Source: Hirundichthys speculiger
Taxonomy: Eukaryota; Chordata; Actinopteri; Beloniformes; Exocoetidae
Length of the DNA stretch: 64,000 nt
NCBI GenBank assembly: GCA_018398805.1
Contig: JAGFBZ010000172.1
Span: forward strand, 124,001 to 188,000
Direction: 5' to 3'
Below are positions 31,084-42,578 of the stretch, piece by piece. Below the pieces are notes generated by a model. That model was not told the origin of the DNA. It made no database searches and saw only the letters and a list, made by a program, of their open reading frames with translations. Numbering within the stretch: the first letter of the stretch is position 1; every line of letters starts with the position of its first letter. A program made the position numbers and the translations under genes.

Positions 31084-31510
31084 CTGAGAGGCCCATCCTT
31101 TCTTCGGTGCGTTTGCCTATTAAACTCCTCCCGTCACATGTCAGTATGCATTTCCCCAGGCCGTGCCACAAACCCCAGGTATTAAAAGAGGCACTTAGCA
31201 GGGATCAATACCTACACAATGTTGCAGTGACAGGGAGGGGGGCTTCCTAGTGTTTGCCGAGTGTTTGGCAGATTTTGAACATGTGGAGCAGAGCAGCTTA
31301 GAGGGATCGTCTTCATTATCAAATTCGATCAGTGCCTCTGTGTGTCTCTCCCTGTGATCACCTTTAACTAGCAGGGGTCACGAGGAGAAAGCTTCAGGCC
31401 GGGTCTCCTCAACTCACCACATGCTAAGAAGCGGAGAGGGGCATTATCGCTGCAAGAACCAGAGCAAAGCGACTTCACCGCTTAAATTTAGCATAAACCT
31501 GAGAGAACAA
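31084..31510. promoter_or_regulatory. Candidate conserved non-coding block 1 (rexo1-dmbx interval)
   Basis: A stretch of higher GC content and sequence complexity than its AT-rich flanks. It lacks homopolymers, repeat signatures and coding potential. It sits in the gene-free region upstream of a developmental homeobox gene, where teleosts often keep cis-regulatory elements. Function is purely inferred from composition and position. Confidence 0.25.
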
Positions 31511-32329
31511 TTTGAGAAACGGGTTTCTGAGGGACTCATTGTTAAGAGAATTTAATTAAACCTGAAGCATCTGTTGGGATTTGAAGCATAGTAATAAAGA
31601 AAATGTAAATACAGATCAATCAGTTTAGGATGTTTGTCAACATAACACTGTAAATAACGTTCAAGGTCTCTGATGGATAATATCACTGAAAGGCTCCGAC
31701 AATTTGAAGAGATTTAAAACTTTGAAAGCTCTTAAATATTTACAGGCCGTTGAAAGAGATGATGGTCGAAAGTTCCAGTCTGTGCAAACTCTTTATGTAT
31801 GACAAGAATGAAGACAGCTGAAAGTTTGATGGGTTGTCTCTCCTATGTAAAGGATTAAAAATTATGATGATTTTGTTTATTTACATTTTAAACAGAATCT
31901 CTTTTTTGAAAATGTTGAAAACGATTTTTAAAAAAATCTGACTTCAGCTTTTAGTTTGATTAAATAGCTAAAAACAGTTGTTGATTCATCAAGTAGAGGC
32001 GTTCCCTACTTTCAAAATGAAAATGTTAATCCCACAAACATGCAGTGCAAAAAAAAGGGGGGGGAGGGGTTGCAAAAAGTACAAAAAAGTACAGACATCT
32101 AATGGCATTATGAAAGGTTTTGCGATTTAGTTCTCTTAGTTTGCAGCAAACGCTGCTGCTCTTCCATTAAGGTTTTTGTGCCACTGAATGAGCGTTTGTG
32201 CAAATATCTGCCACAACACTCATTTTCATTTTCTCAAATTTGACCACCTGTTGTGCCAATTCAGTCTTTATTTGCACAAAATGTTTGTGGAAAAGGGACC
32301 AAAATCCTGTTGTTGAGAAGGGTTAAAGA

Positions 32330-33080
32330 GGCCTGCTTTCTTCCTGCGGGGTCTTTCATGCCCTGCACCCGCGTCTAGCCCACTGTGGGTGCTCTTGACC
32401 CCGGGGAACAGCACCAGCTTCCTGTCCCTCTCCGTTCATCTTTAATCTATAGCACTCTCTCCCAATTAAAGAGACTGATCTTTACTCAGCCTGTCGTATT
32501 GATCTGCAGATCCAGCTGCTCCCAGGGATGGTATAAGTGATCACAAGAAAATAATTGGAAGTTAATATGGCAGCTTGTCAAATAAAAGAGGACTTTACAT
32601 TGTCTCTTCATTTTAGATCAATAAAACCAGACTGATGAACAGCGTAGATGCTGTAGAAGCTCGCCTCTAGCTGTCGTCCCTTTATTACACTCTGAACCAC
32701 AGCCATCTCAATGTGTGTGTTTGTGTATACTTGAGCTTTTTGTGTGTACTTGGTGTGTTTGCAGCCGGGTCAATGTCACTCTAAGCCCCGAGTGTGTCAT
32801 AGTCAGTGTCAGGCTTCACAGCGTGATCCTGGCACTCACAGGGGGCTTAAAGAGGCCGAGTGACCCACTGCTGCCGCTCTCCCTGTCTCCCTCAGGTCAA
32901 AGGCCAGCGGGCCCTATCGATCCCCTCAATGAAGAAGTCTTTAGATCCTCTGTCTGCTCGCCCCTCTTCAGCCCACACGCTCCCGGACTAACACCGAAGC
33001 CCAAAATACTCCCAATTGTGTTTTGCGTGCTGATCGATCTAGTTGGTGTCCAAGGGGGCCTTCCTTTGAGATAACTGACA
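32330..33080. promoter_or_regulatory. Candidate conserved non-coding block 2 (rexo1-dmbx interval)
   Basis: GC-richer, low-repeat sequence between AT-rich flanks. It includes CCAATTAAAG (32462-32471), two ATCGAT sites (32918 and 33032 regions, onecut-type core) and no open frame with family resemblance. It may be an enhancer of the homeobox gene at 39.3 kb. The evidence is compositional only. Confidence 0.25.
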
Positions 33081-34592
33081 ACTACAAAGCTCCTGTTCTG
33101 ACAGTCCCTTGTCAATACAAATTTCCACTATTGATAAGTAATTTAAGAAAGACTGGGCAGCTTTATAAAACATCTGTTAAACAGGAGACTTTAACAATGA
33201 CTTCTTAGTGACAAAAAAGAAAAGAAGATTTGTTGCCTCTCTTTCATCACTTATCGCAGCTGCCTCCGAATTTCCATCAATTAACAGCGGTTGCAGAGCA
33301 GAACTGACATTACACGCAAAAACACGCAATAGTAATTTTTCAAGCAATCATTAAAATATTCCCTGGTTTTTACTTGAGTGGGAGGTTTTACTGTTTTTCC
33401 TTTGTTTCAAAAAACAAAAACTATATTTTTGAATTCAAGATTTCCCCCGACAATATTCTGATTTTTTTTTTTTTTTTTTGTTGTATCTTGCATAGACAGC
33501 TTCTGATTCTCTACTGGCGCAAACACGTTGCCAAAAGACCCTTATTTCTAATCAGATTAATCACACAGTTAATAAACATTTCCATTAATTCATCAAAGTT
33601 AACTGTTAATATGGCAGGAAAATAAATTATAAATGCATTTTAGATTGTCCACAAGCTGTCTAACTCAAATTCCAAGTTGTAAACTGCAATAAATCTTAAT
33701 CTAACTTAAAGTAATTGTTTTCGTTATGGGGTTATCAGTCTCTTGTATCACTATTGAGAACTTTTTTTTTTTACTTTTTAAAGTTGCTTCAGTTCATAGA
33801 GCTTTACAGGCATTTATCTCTTAAGTTACCACTTCAGCCTTTCGGATGGACTCAGGTTTGGATTTTGACTGAGCCACTGCAACACCTTGGTTCTTTTTCT
33901 TCTTCACCTGATTTGTTCTAGATTTGCTGCTGTGATCTGGATCTCTGTCATGCTGCAGTACCTGTTTTTAACACACCTCCAGTTATCAGACAGATGGCCA
34001 CAGAGTTGACTCTGAAATGCTGTGGTCAGTGAAAGAGTTCACAGTCAACTCAGGGACTTCAGTGTGCCCAGGTTCTGCACAAGCCCAAACCATCACCCCC
34101 CCGCCGCTGTGCTTGACAGCTGCTGTGAAATGCTTGTGCTGATATACTGTTTTCGCCAGTCATCTCCAGTTTGGTCTCATTTGTTGAAGGGACGTTGTTC
34201 CAGAGGGCTTTTGTGGTTTGCTCAGATGAAACTTGCTGCCACGTTCTTTTTAACGGAAAAGAGGCTTTCCTTCAGTCGGGACAGGAGGTTTAGGGAGGAC
34301 CAGACGCAGGAGGCAGGAGTATATCCTCCCAGGGGCTGATGAGACACAGGAGTGAGCAATCAGGAGAGATGAGAACAAAAGGAGTCAAACCTGAACTTAA
34401 AACACAAGGAAACAGACTGTCAAAATAAAATATCTAAATGTACTGTCACAAACTTGAACGTTTAACGTATTATCTGAGGCCTGTAAAGTCTGGGATGCAG
34501 CTTGAAGCATCCACTTCTGCAGACTGTCAACGGTCTTGGAGGTTTTCCAGTGGTGAAAATCTTTTCTCACGGTAGAACGATGGACTCCAGAT

Positions 34593-35923
34593 CAGGGTTA
34601 TTATAGTTAACGAAAACTAAGACTAAAACTAAAACTAGCAATGAAAAAATATTTCAGTTAACTGAAATAAAAATAAAAACTACAATTAAAAAAAAAACGA
34701 AAACTAAATAAAAACTACAATGAAGGATGTAAAACTAACTAAAACTAAACTGAATTGTAGATAAATTCAGCTTCGTTTTCGTTGTCGTTTCGTTTTCTCC
34801 CTCGATTACTGCCATAGAGATTACTGCCTGTCCTGCAGCAGCCGCTATGATACCCTCCCTCCAGAGAGGGGGCAGCATAGCGGATATAGACCTTTTCGGG
34901 CCAGCCCCCCGGAAGTACCCCGTCCGCCATTGCGGGGTTGTGCTACAGAGCGACACTTTCACCGGCTCGCAGATTAACCAGTGTTTTTCTCTTTCTACAA
35001 ATATATATTTTTATAATGTCGAGTCGGTCGAGTGGGAATACATGTTCCGTCATAAACTGTGCCAACAATGGAAGAAGAAAGTATGCACGAAGACTGCCTT
35101 GTTTGCAGAACAAGAAGTTAGGAAGACGTGGGTGAAAAATATCAACAGAAAGGACTTTGTTCCAAATGAATACAGCCGGGTGAGTTTTCGTTAACATTCA
35201 GTCTCGTACTACTCATAGTCTCACTGAGAGTCCCGGACGATTCTGGCCGAAAGAACAGCAGTATGAGGCTACTGTAGCCCTCGGCACTAGCACAAGCCTA
35301 TAAATGAATGAATAAATTAATGAATGAATGACTTAGGTGGATGATAAAATAAATTAAATATAACATTAACACATAGCCGAATTTACCGCTAGCGTTAATG
35401 TTACAGTAGCATAATCTTTATGGCTTGTTGACGTTAGTTATAGCCAGCGTTCCACAGTTTTTAGTGTTTGATTATGGGAATAGATCATGCTATTTCCATA
35501 ACCAATCATTAAAAACAGCGATAAACTACCTTCATCTGTAACTGGAGGCCGATGCCTAACATCATCAATCCAAGACATGTCTGTGTTATCCGTAACAGAT
35601 GCTCCACGCTGCTGTGTTTGGGTTAGTTGGTGGAGCACCGCACAGTCCAGTTATGGCGGGGCCACTAGGGGGCGCATGTCCACAATTTTTAAGTCGAAAA
35701 GGTGTATAATCTGCTGCATACTGCAAGAAGAAGAAAAACTAAAACTAAGACTAAAACTAAATAAAAACTAAACTGAAACTAGTCAATTCCTCAAAATAAA
35801 AACTAAACTAAAACTACTAAATTACTTGTTGAACTAACTAAAACTAAACTGAAATAAAAAAGCAAACTGGAAAACTAAATAAAAATAAAAACTAAAGAAA
35901 ATTTCAAAACTATAATAACCTTG
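34593..35923 (+). mobile_element. THAP-encoding DNA transposon (P-like or hAT-like) with 8-bp target duplication
   Basis: Ends are CAGGGTTATTATAGTT and the inverse of AACTATAATAACCTTG. They are flanked by the direct repeat CTCCAGAT at 34585-34592 and 35924-35931. Removing the element restores a continuous older repeat, proving insertion. Both subterminal regions are full of AACTAAAA-type repeats in the same orientation. The interior has a GC-rich segment (34840-34975) and a THAP-type first exon. An 8-bp duplication plus THAP suits the P superfamily (Pdre/THAP9 group); CAGGG ends would also suit hAT. At 1331 bp with only a short exon it is a deletion derivative and non-autonomous. Confidence 0.75.
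35016..35179 (+). pseudogene. THAP zinc-finger exon inside the transposon, frameshifted
   Basis: ATG at 35016 starts MSSRSSGNTCSVINCANNG, giving the first CX4C-like ligand pair. After a one-base shift near 35118 the frame continues VRKTWVKNINRKDFVPNEYS, with the invariant THAP Trp, Phe and Pro. A good splice donor (CGG|GTGAGT) follows at 35180, exactly where THAP genes often break before the Cys-x-x-His-Phe half. The second exon with the remaining ligands is not present in the element. Confidence 0.6.
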
Positions 35924-36899
35924 CTCCAGATTGATTGGAAATGGCCTTTTAATGACTCCCAGAAAGATGGGAAGCAAAGGTTGCTTGTCTCACATTATTT
36001 CGTCCTTGTTTCGTCCTTGGCGCTGTATTAACACACACCTGAACCCTCGAGACCAACGAACTGCCAAACGTCTACTTATACAGAGGTGCTCTCACTGATG
36101 ATCAATTAATCAGGCGTATTTGATTCGCAGCCCGCTGTAACTTCTCCTCTTTATTGCTGTTCTTGGAATGAGGCTATAAGTAGGATGCTGCTTCTACTTT
36201 TTGGTTTAGTTTCTGATAAATAAACAGTGACACAATGCAATGTATTGCATTTTTTTGTTCATCTGCGATCACATTTGTTTAATTTAAGCCATGGTTAAAA
36301 CCAGGGGATATGTTTATTACGCTCTGATATGTATAACTTTTAAAGTGACCTAGAGTGTACGTTCTTTTTCCCAGGATTTAGCAACAGAACTTGTAATAAC
36401 TCATGTTTAATCACAAACATAATACTATTCAACACCCCGCCACTTCAAAACGCAGTGTTTCAACTGAGATTACGCTCACTGTCATATACTTACTTTCAGC
36501 GGTAGAGTAGGGTCTCTGTAACTCCTTTTGCTGTGTGACAACAATTACTAAACCTGCATAACACCTGCTGTTGTCAGTGATGTGACTTGGCCTTCTGTCT
36601 TTTGTTCCCTCTAATCCCTCCATGTGTAAGTGGATCCTCTAAGAGCAGGATAACTCCTTTTAAGCAGTTTTAAGCACTACAGGAGGGATGAAAATCCACT
36701 AACGTTTCATTTACTTCTGCATTTCCATCCATAATGCAAAATACTCTTATCTTTGTGATGACTGCCACAGCACTAATTTCTTCCTTTAAATTCACAAAAC
36801 TACATACTAACATAAGGGAAAATGGGTGTGACGGTATGAATGCGTTGAGGTCAATTTTTGCCTATTTTTTTGAGCATGAGGCAGTCGGGATGTCTGAGG

Positions 36900-37380
36900 A
36901 GCGAGGAGCTAAATGAAGTGGTAATTACTCATTTTGACTGGACCCTGATTGTCTTGGTGGGGTGAGAGATGAGCCTGGATGAGGCCTGCCGGCCCGCAGA
37001 AGGGGAAATGATCAGTCAAACAGGGGCAGCGAGGGAGTCAGTGGTGGCGGCTCTGGGACGGGGAGGGTCACACACAAGCACACTCTTTGTGTGCCTCTAA
37101 TCCCCCCAGCCAACACAGCTTTGGCCAGGTTTCATCATGAAAGTGCCATGAAATAACTACTTTTTTTTCTCTCCTCGCCGTAAATCTCCCCTAATCCTGC
37201 GGGCTGTGGAGACAAAGGCCTCGGGGACCTAATCCTGGAGCTTTTAGTGGAGCTGAGGGGCTGGCCGACAGAGACTCTTCTAAATGACTTATTTCTATCG
37301 GACACTAATATAGCTTGACAGCCAAGAACAGTGAAAGGAGGAGGAAAAAGCCAGGGGGAAAAGGAGCACAAACATTTTCA
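36900..37380. promoter_or_regulatory. Candidate conserved non-coding block 3 with two TAATCC sites
   Basis: GC-richer non-coding sequence about 2 kb upstream of the homeobox gene. It contains two TAATCC motifs in the same orientation, at 37192-37197 and 37230-37235, both followed by TG. TAATCC is the core bound by K50 paired-like homeodomains (OTX, GSC, PITX, DMBX). Regulatory function is inferred. Confidence 0.3.
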
Positions 37381-38489
37381 CATATTTTGGAAGTCTGAGT
37401 AGTTGATTGTATGTGAATTTAAACAGAAGAAGTGAACCATAGTTATTGGTCCAAACCCTAAACCCACACAGCGGTGGCGAAATCCCACGAGTTTATCTGT
37501 GAATATTAAAAAAAAAAAAAAAAAAAAAGAGTACTTATTTACATGCAGTTGATTTTGATGCAGGAATGTACCTGTAGGATTTAATGAGTCCCATGCACTG
37601 AAAACACTTTCTGCTTTAGTTAGATGTAAGGTTTTGTCCACCTTCCTCCTTGCAATTATTATTTTCTCATTTGTTGTGGTAAAAATTTTAGGAGTCAACT
37701 TTAAGCAGAGGTGGTGGTTATCTATTAGGTGCGACATTGACCTGTTCATCCTGCAAAGGGAATCACTTCTCTATTGAGTTTTCTTTTTTTTTTCTTAATC
37801 TAATGAAAAATAAGATCTGAAGTTATATTTTACTGTGCAGATTGTAAATCAGTCTAATGTCGTATATGATTGTAGAAAAACTGATTTGACCTGATGGAAA
37901 AATAAATTGTTTTGGACATTTTTTCTTCTGACAGATCAATGAGGACCAAACAACAATAACACTCCTTAAATTAGTTCAGCTTTCAAACAGTATTGATCTT
38001 GTTCATCATGTTAATATTTTATAATATCATCTGCAGAATAGAGAGCGGAGTCCAAGCAGTCAGAGGATGAAGCTGAAGCTCGTTACTAAAAATCGTGGTT
38101 GCAAACTGTATAAAGGAATTTGAAAGAACTGTGAGACAGAAATATTACTTATGGAAGAGACTGGAGTTGCATTATGGGACATGTAGGAACAAAGCCCACA
38201 GGAGAGGCAGTTCAATTCAGCTCTCAGAATATATCACAACTTCTGCTTGAAAGGAAGTTTGCTTTTTGAAACTGCAAAGGTTTTTTTTAATGCAAATTAA
38301 GTTCGTGCGTAAACTGCAGAGAAATGACTGATTTTTTTTTTTTTTTTCCTGAGAACGCTTTTAATTGAGCTCAGCTGGATTTTAAGAAATAACTGTCGTT
38401 GAACAGAGTTCAAATGAACTTCACACGGTGACAGTTCACAGGCAAAATATGGTGCCTGTTATCAAAACAAACCCACGGAGACCCCCCCC

Positions 38490-39344
38490 CCCCCCATCTC
38501 CAGAGGAGGGGGGGACTCACGAGCGGCGGTATGGGAGAAGGAGGCTGCGAGGAGAGAACAATCAAAGGCTGTTATTTTAATCTGTCCTGCCTCGGAGATT
38601 AGCCGGCCACATTGTTTTAATTGTTTTAACGGGAGGGAGTGAAATGCTCGCGTATTGGGGGATCCTTGGCAGAAATCTCTCAAGTTCAATAGTTTCTAAA
38701 ACTTGAGCTCCTTGCAACCCCCCTCTCTGCCTTCATCCCACCTAATCCTGGCTAATACCTTTCTTTCTATTGGCTAATGGCTGAGGGGAGCCTGGGTAAA
38801 TGCTTCTTAAATAGTGGAGGGTGAGAAAGGTTTCGGAGAATTAGATCCGTGCCGCGAAAAATGAGAGCTGGTGTGCGGGACACGAGGCCCGAGCTGGACT
38901 AGGAAATATACCGGACTGCTGACCGTCAGGTTTGTTTCACCTGGACCTTTACGCCTCTGCGCAGGAGTTAGATCTCAGGTAAACACCAGAGGAAGCCTTA
39001 AATCTGAGGCACACGGGATTTTAGCAATGGCCTCGTCTGTTTATAAAGGATGAATAGAAATGGTTTAAGCTGTTAACTGCTACGTGGTTTTATCAGCTAT
39101 TTTTATGCCTCTAAGAACCAAATATGGGAAAAATGTGAACACCTAAAAGTACTTGAAAAAGTTAGATCCTTGGAAATAATAATAATATAATAATAATTAT
39201 TATTATTTACAATAAATAGAGGCAAAAACCCTACATTAGGCCTAAGTATGGACGTTGACTGTTTGACTGTCTAGAAGATGGTTAAAAGTGGTTACAGTAA
39301 ATACGTTTACTCCTAAAAATAAGTGTCTGTGATCCATCAGGCTG
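38490..39344 (+). promoter_or_regulatory. Probable promoter/5' UTR region of the dmbx-like gene
   Basis: GC-richer than its surroundings. It contains a TAATCC core at 38743-38748, an inverted CCAAT box (TATTGGC near 38769) and CTTAAATAG near 38807, which may act as a weak TATA element. A transcript may start near 38830-38880. Possible donors follow at 38928 (GTCAG|GTTTGT) and 38978 (CTCAG|GTAAAC). An acceptor CCATCAG at 39340 lies just before the start ATG, so a non-coding first exon is likely, as in DMBX1. Confidence 0.4.
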
Positions 39345-41266
39345 ATGATGAACTCGTTAAATTTCTGCGGGACGTCTGATGGTGCTGGCATGTATCCCCT
39401 CCACGGTGTGAACTCCGTGCTGTTCGACCTGCGCCACCAGGGGGCGCAGCAGTACCGCCCTTACTCCGCGGCCGGGCCGGCGGCTCACACCTTCTCCGTG
39501 GCGGAGAGGCTGGCAGGTTGGTCGCCACTTCAGCTGAGACGCAGCAGTACGAGCTGAAAGCTGTAAATGAATTTTCTGACATACAGATGCAAACCAAAAA
39601 CTGGACTGTCTGCATCTTGATAACACAGGCGTGAACAAATAGGAGAAATTATTTTAACTATTTTAGAAATATTGGAACCATCTGTTCTTCTGATTTTTTT
39701 TTTCCCTTTTTTAAAATGTTGTTTATTTTATTTTTGCTCCTGACCGTCCTGCCAGAGCTCATCCTGGAGGCTCGCTATGGCAACCAGCAGAAGCAGCGCC
39801 GCAGCCGCACCGCGTTCACGGTGACGCAGCTGCAGGCTCTGGAGAAAGCCTTCCAGCAGACGCAGTACCCGGATGTGAGCATGAGGGAGAGACTGGCGAT
39901 GTGCATCAACCTACCAGAGGCTCGCATTCAGGTGATAGCCACGTGCGCCGCCCATCACCTGAGTCTCACCTGAAACCAAGCTATCTGTCGGTTGTATCTC
40001 TCTGTGTTGTGTTTTTTTCTGCTGTTTGGCATTTGTTAGAGATTTTACTGTGACTTTACACTCAGTAATGTCCTTATTTTTATTTCACTGTATACTTCAA
40101 CATTTTTCTTTCTTATTTTAGGGGAGACTGTAGGGAAGTTAAAGTAAAAAAAAAAAAAAATCTTTTAAATTTTGACAGCCATCTTCTGGTATGAGAACAC
40201 ACAGGTGACTTAACAACTTAACAATACACTTATATTTCCTCTAATTCAGACAGTAATAATGGTAACTCAGTTATGTTAACTGAAGTAATGCTTACACTGA
40301 TTATCCTACTAATGTTAATTCAAGAAACCTACATTATTAATTATAATCAATGCAGAATATTTAGTTTTTTGTTCAAAAAAAGAGAATTAGGTCTAATATC
40401 CAAGTTAACTTATTTTATTCTGTAATCTAACTTTAACCAGACTCAGGAGTACAGAATGTTTAAGGAAGCCATTAGATGACAATTTAAAATACTGCATGAC
40501 TGTGTTGATTACTTCATTTTCACCCACTGTTGAAATATCCCCGTCATTTAGGCATCAGTAAGACCAGTTCATGACCTTAAATGCAGAAAGGCCAGTTAAA
40601 TGCTGTATGTAACGCGTCACAAAGGACTTTATTTAGATTGTGACATCATCTGACATCCCATTTTGCAATGTCTCTGGTTCCTCTTTAGGTAAAACTCTTT
40701 ATTAAGCACTTTGAAACTGCCTCCTGTACATTTTTTTTTTTTTTTTTTGGCTTCACAAACAGCTTTTTGTTCTGCTCTGCTCCATCCAGGTGTGGTTCAA
40801 GAACAGAAGGGCAAAGTTTCGCAAAGGTCAGAGATGCTCCCCCCTCTCAAAAGACCACGGTGTGGAGGAAGCGTCACATAACAGTAAGACGGGACGGGAG
40901 GAAGTCCGGACTGAAGTCAAACAGGACACCAGCACATCTCACACTGAGAGCAACATGCCTCCTCTTTGCGTGGATAAAATCAGAGATTCAGACTGTGATA
41001 CCATGTGCTGGCCCCTGCGGCTTCACTCTCCTCCACTTTTCCCCATCATATCGGGGATACATTATGGTCACCCAACTCACCAGCCGCTTCAGGCCACTGA
41101 GCTTGCCTTCCCCCCGCTGTTCTGGCCCATCATACAGCAACAAAGCTCTGTTTTTGGGGTTCCTCCATCAGTCACCAAAAACTGCAGCCTCTCCCTTCAG
41201 ACTGCTTGCACCAGTAAAGCTGTGTGTCCACCCTCACATGGAGCTGTAATTGACTTAAAAGTCTAA
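39345..41266 (+). CDS. DMBX-type K50 paired-like homeobox protein (DMBX1 paralog)
   Basis: Three exons, 39345-39516, 39756-39931 and 40790-41266, give a 274-residue transcription factor. The start is ATGATG at 39345; the second Met is equally possible. The N-terminus ([17 protein letters not shown] ... [20 protein letters not shown]) resembles DMBX1, which has a LAERLA segment and IILEARYGSQ before the homeodomain. Homeodomain residues are about 71-130: [47 protein letters not shown]. Lys at homeodomain position 50 (residue 120) predicts TAATCC binding. The second intron splits homeodomain codons 46/47, as in other paired-like genes. The C-terminal 140 residues ([16 protein letters not shown] ..., ending VIDLKV) are divergent, and I see no OAR motif. 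DMBX1 acts in midbrain/diencephalon; the role of this paralog is unknown. Introns of 239 and 858 bases contain nothing notable. Confidence 0.88.
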
Positions 41267-41699
41267 TACTTTCAGCCTGAGAAATCAGCTCCTTGTGGAC
41301 TGTGAAGCAATCCTGTACAGGATCAGTTATAAGACTGTGCATAGAATATACATTTTTATTCCATGTGTTTTGATTGAACACTTGTAAAGGGATGTAAAAC
41401 AGTACGTCACATACTTTCAAGGCCTGTTTTTTTTTGTTTTGGTTTTTTTTTTTTTTATCTTTCTCTTTGTGTCAGTTGTACAAGTTAATCCATCATGCCT
41501 TAATTCCAATATTCCAGTCAACAGACACCAGATTTTAAACATAATATTGTATTTTTCTGCACTATTTAGCTGACTACACTTCCAAGTGTCAGGAGTAGCT
41601 GTACACAACAAATAGAAAAAGCTTAATATTGTAATTGAGCATTGCAACATACATTTCAAATTAAATATATTTTCTCTTTTTTTTTCTATTTTTTGACTG

Positions 41700-41960
41700 A
41701 TTTTGTGAGGGTTAGTAGTACTGTCAGTCCGATGGGCTTCACTCTGCTTGTGTTCTTTATGGTTTACTTTATGCCATGACTCATACAGGAGTTTCCAATG
41801 AGCCACTATTCAAAGCAGCCAAGATGGCTGCAGAATTGCAACTAACACCTTGGATCAACAAGTTTTTACTACAAAACCAACAGCACTAATCCACCAGCAT
41901 TCCTTTTCTCTATTTTTCTTTTGACTGGTTTTGTGTGGCTTAGCAGCACTGCCAGTATGA
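41700..41960 (+). repeat. Dispersed repeat, copy A
   Basis: TTTATGCCATGACTCATA, then AGATGGCTG, CACCTTGGATCAACAAG, TTTTTACTAC and AGCATTCCTTTTC occur in the same order and orientation at 46175-46390. Within this copy a piece (GGTTAGTAGTACTGTCAGTCCGATG… and GGCTTAGCAGCACTGCCAGTATGATG) is itself present twice, about 230 bases apart. Termini and class are not established. Confidence 0.55.
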
Positions 41961-42578
41961 TGAGATTCACTGTTTTTACTCTCTCAAGTGACTATTTCGA
42001 AAAAAAAAAAAAAAATGTTTGCAATAGCGTTATATAACCTTAATACGTAATAATATTGAGAGTTCAGCAAAACTAAAGCATGCTATGATCATATAATCCC
42101 AGCAATGACATCAGGTGAATTGGTAAACCTTACCTCTCATTCCATGACAGGTAGGAGACCAGGAAACAAATAAACTGATGCTCATTTCATAAAAGAATCT
42201 CATGTCCTCCAGATAAATATTAAAAGAGCTACATGAGGCCTGCAGGTCCATGGATAGTAAAACAGGCCTTGAATAAGATCAGTGCAATCAAACAAGTTCT
42301 TCCGGTTTGTTAATCTATGATGCTATTACAATATTACCATACTTTTTAAATGAATGATCTATGTTTTTCTCTACAGAAATATGTGAATAAATATTTCTCA
42401 ATTTCAAATTTTATCTCTTAAACTACATTTTTGGTGATTTTACCAATTTTCTGTTGAAGTTCTGTTGGAGTTACAACTTCAGACCTTTTTGCTACAGTGT
42501 GTGCCTGCACATCCTCCATTTCATGAAGTTATAAAAGTTCAAATATATTTGATATCAATTGCACAGCTATACATAATT

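Larger units (their letters stand above)
33740..36380 (-). mobile_element. Decayed Tc1/mariner-like transposon, split by a later insertion
   Basis: The two flanks of the element at 34593-35923 read together as one older repeat of the kind common in fish. On the left are GGATGGACTCAGGTTTGGA, GGTCTCATTTGTTGAAGG, GTTCCAGAGGGCTTTTGTGG and GATGAAACTTGCTGCCACG. On the right are GATTGATTGGAAATGGCC, AATGACTCCCAGAAAGATGG, CTGATGATCAATTAATCAGG and GATAAATAAACAGTGACACA. The minus strand at about 34160-34230 reads ALWNNVPSTNETKLE, a transposase-like piece. Frames are ruined. The boundaries are approximate, and the superfamily name rests on memory. Confidence 0.55.
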
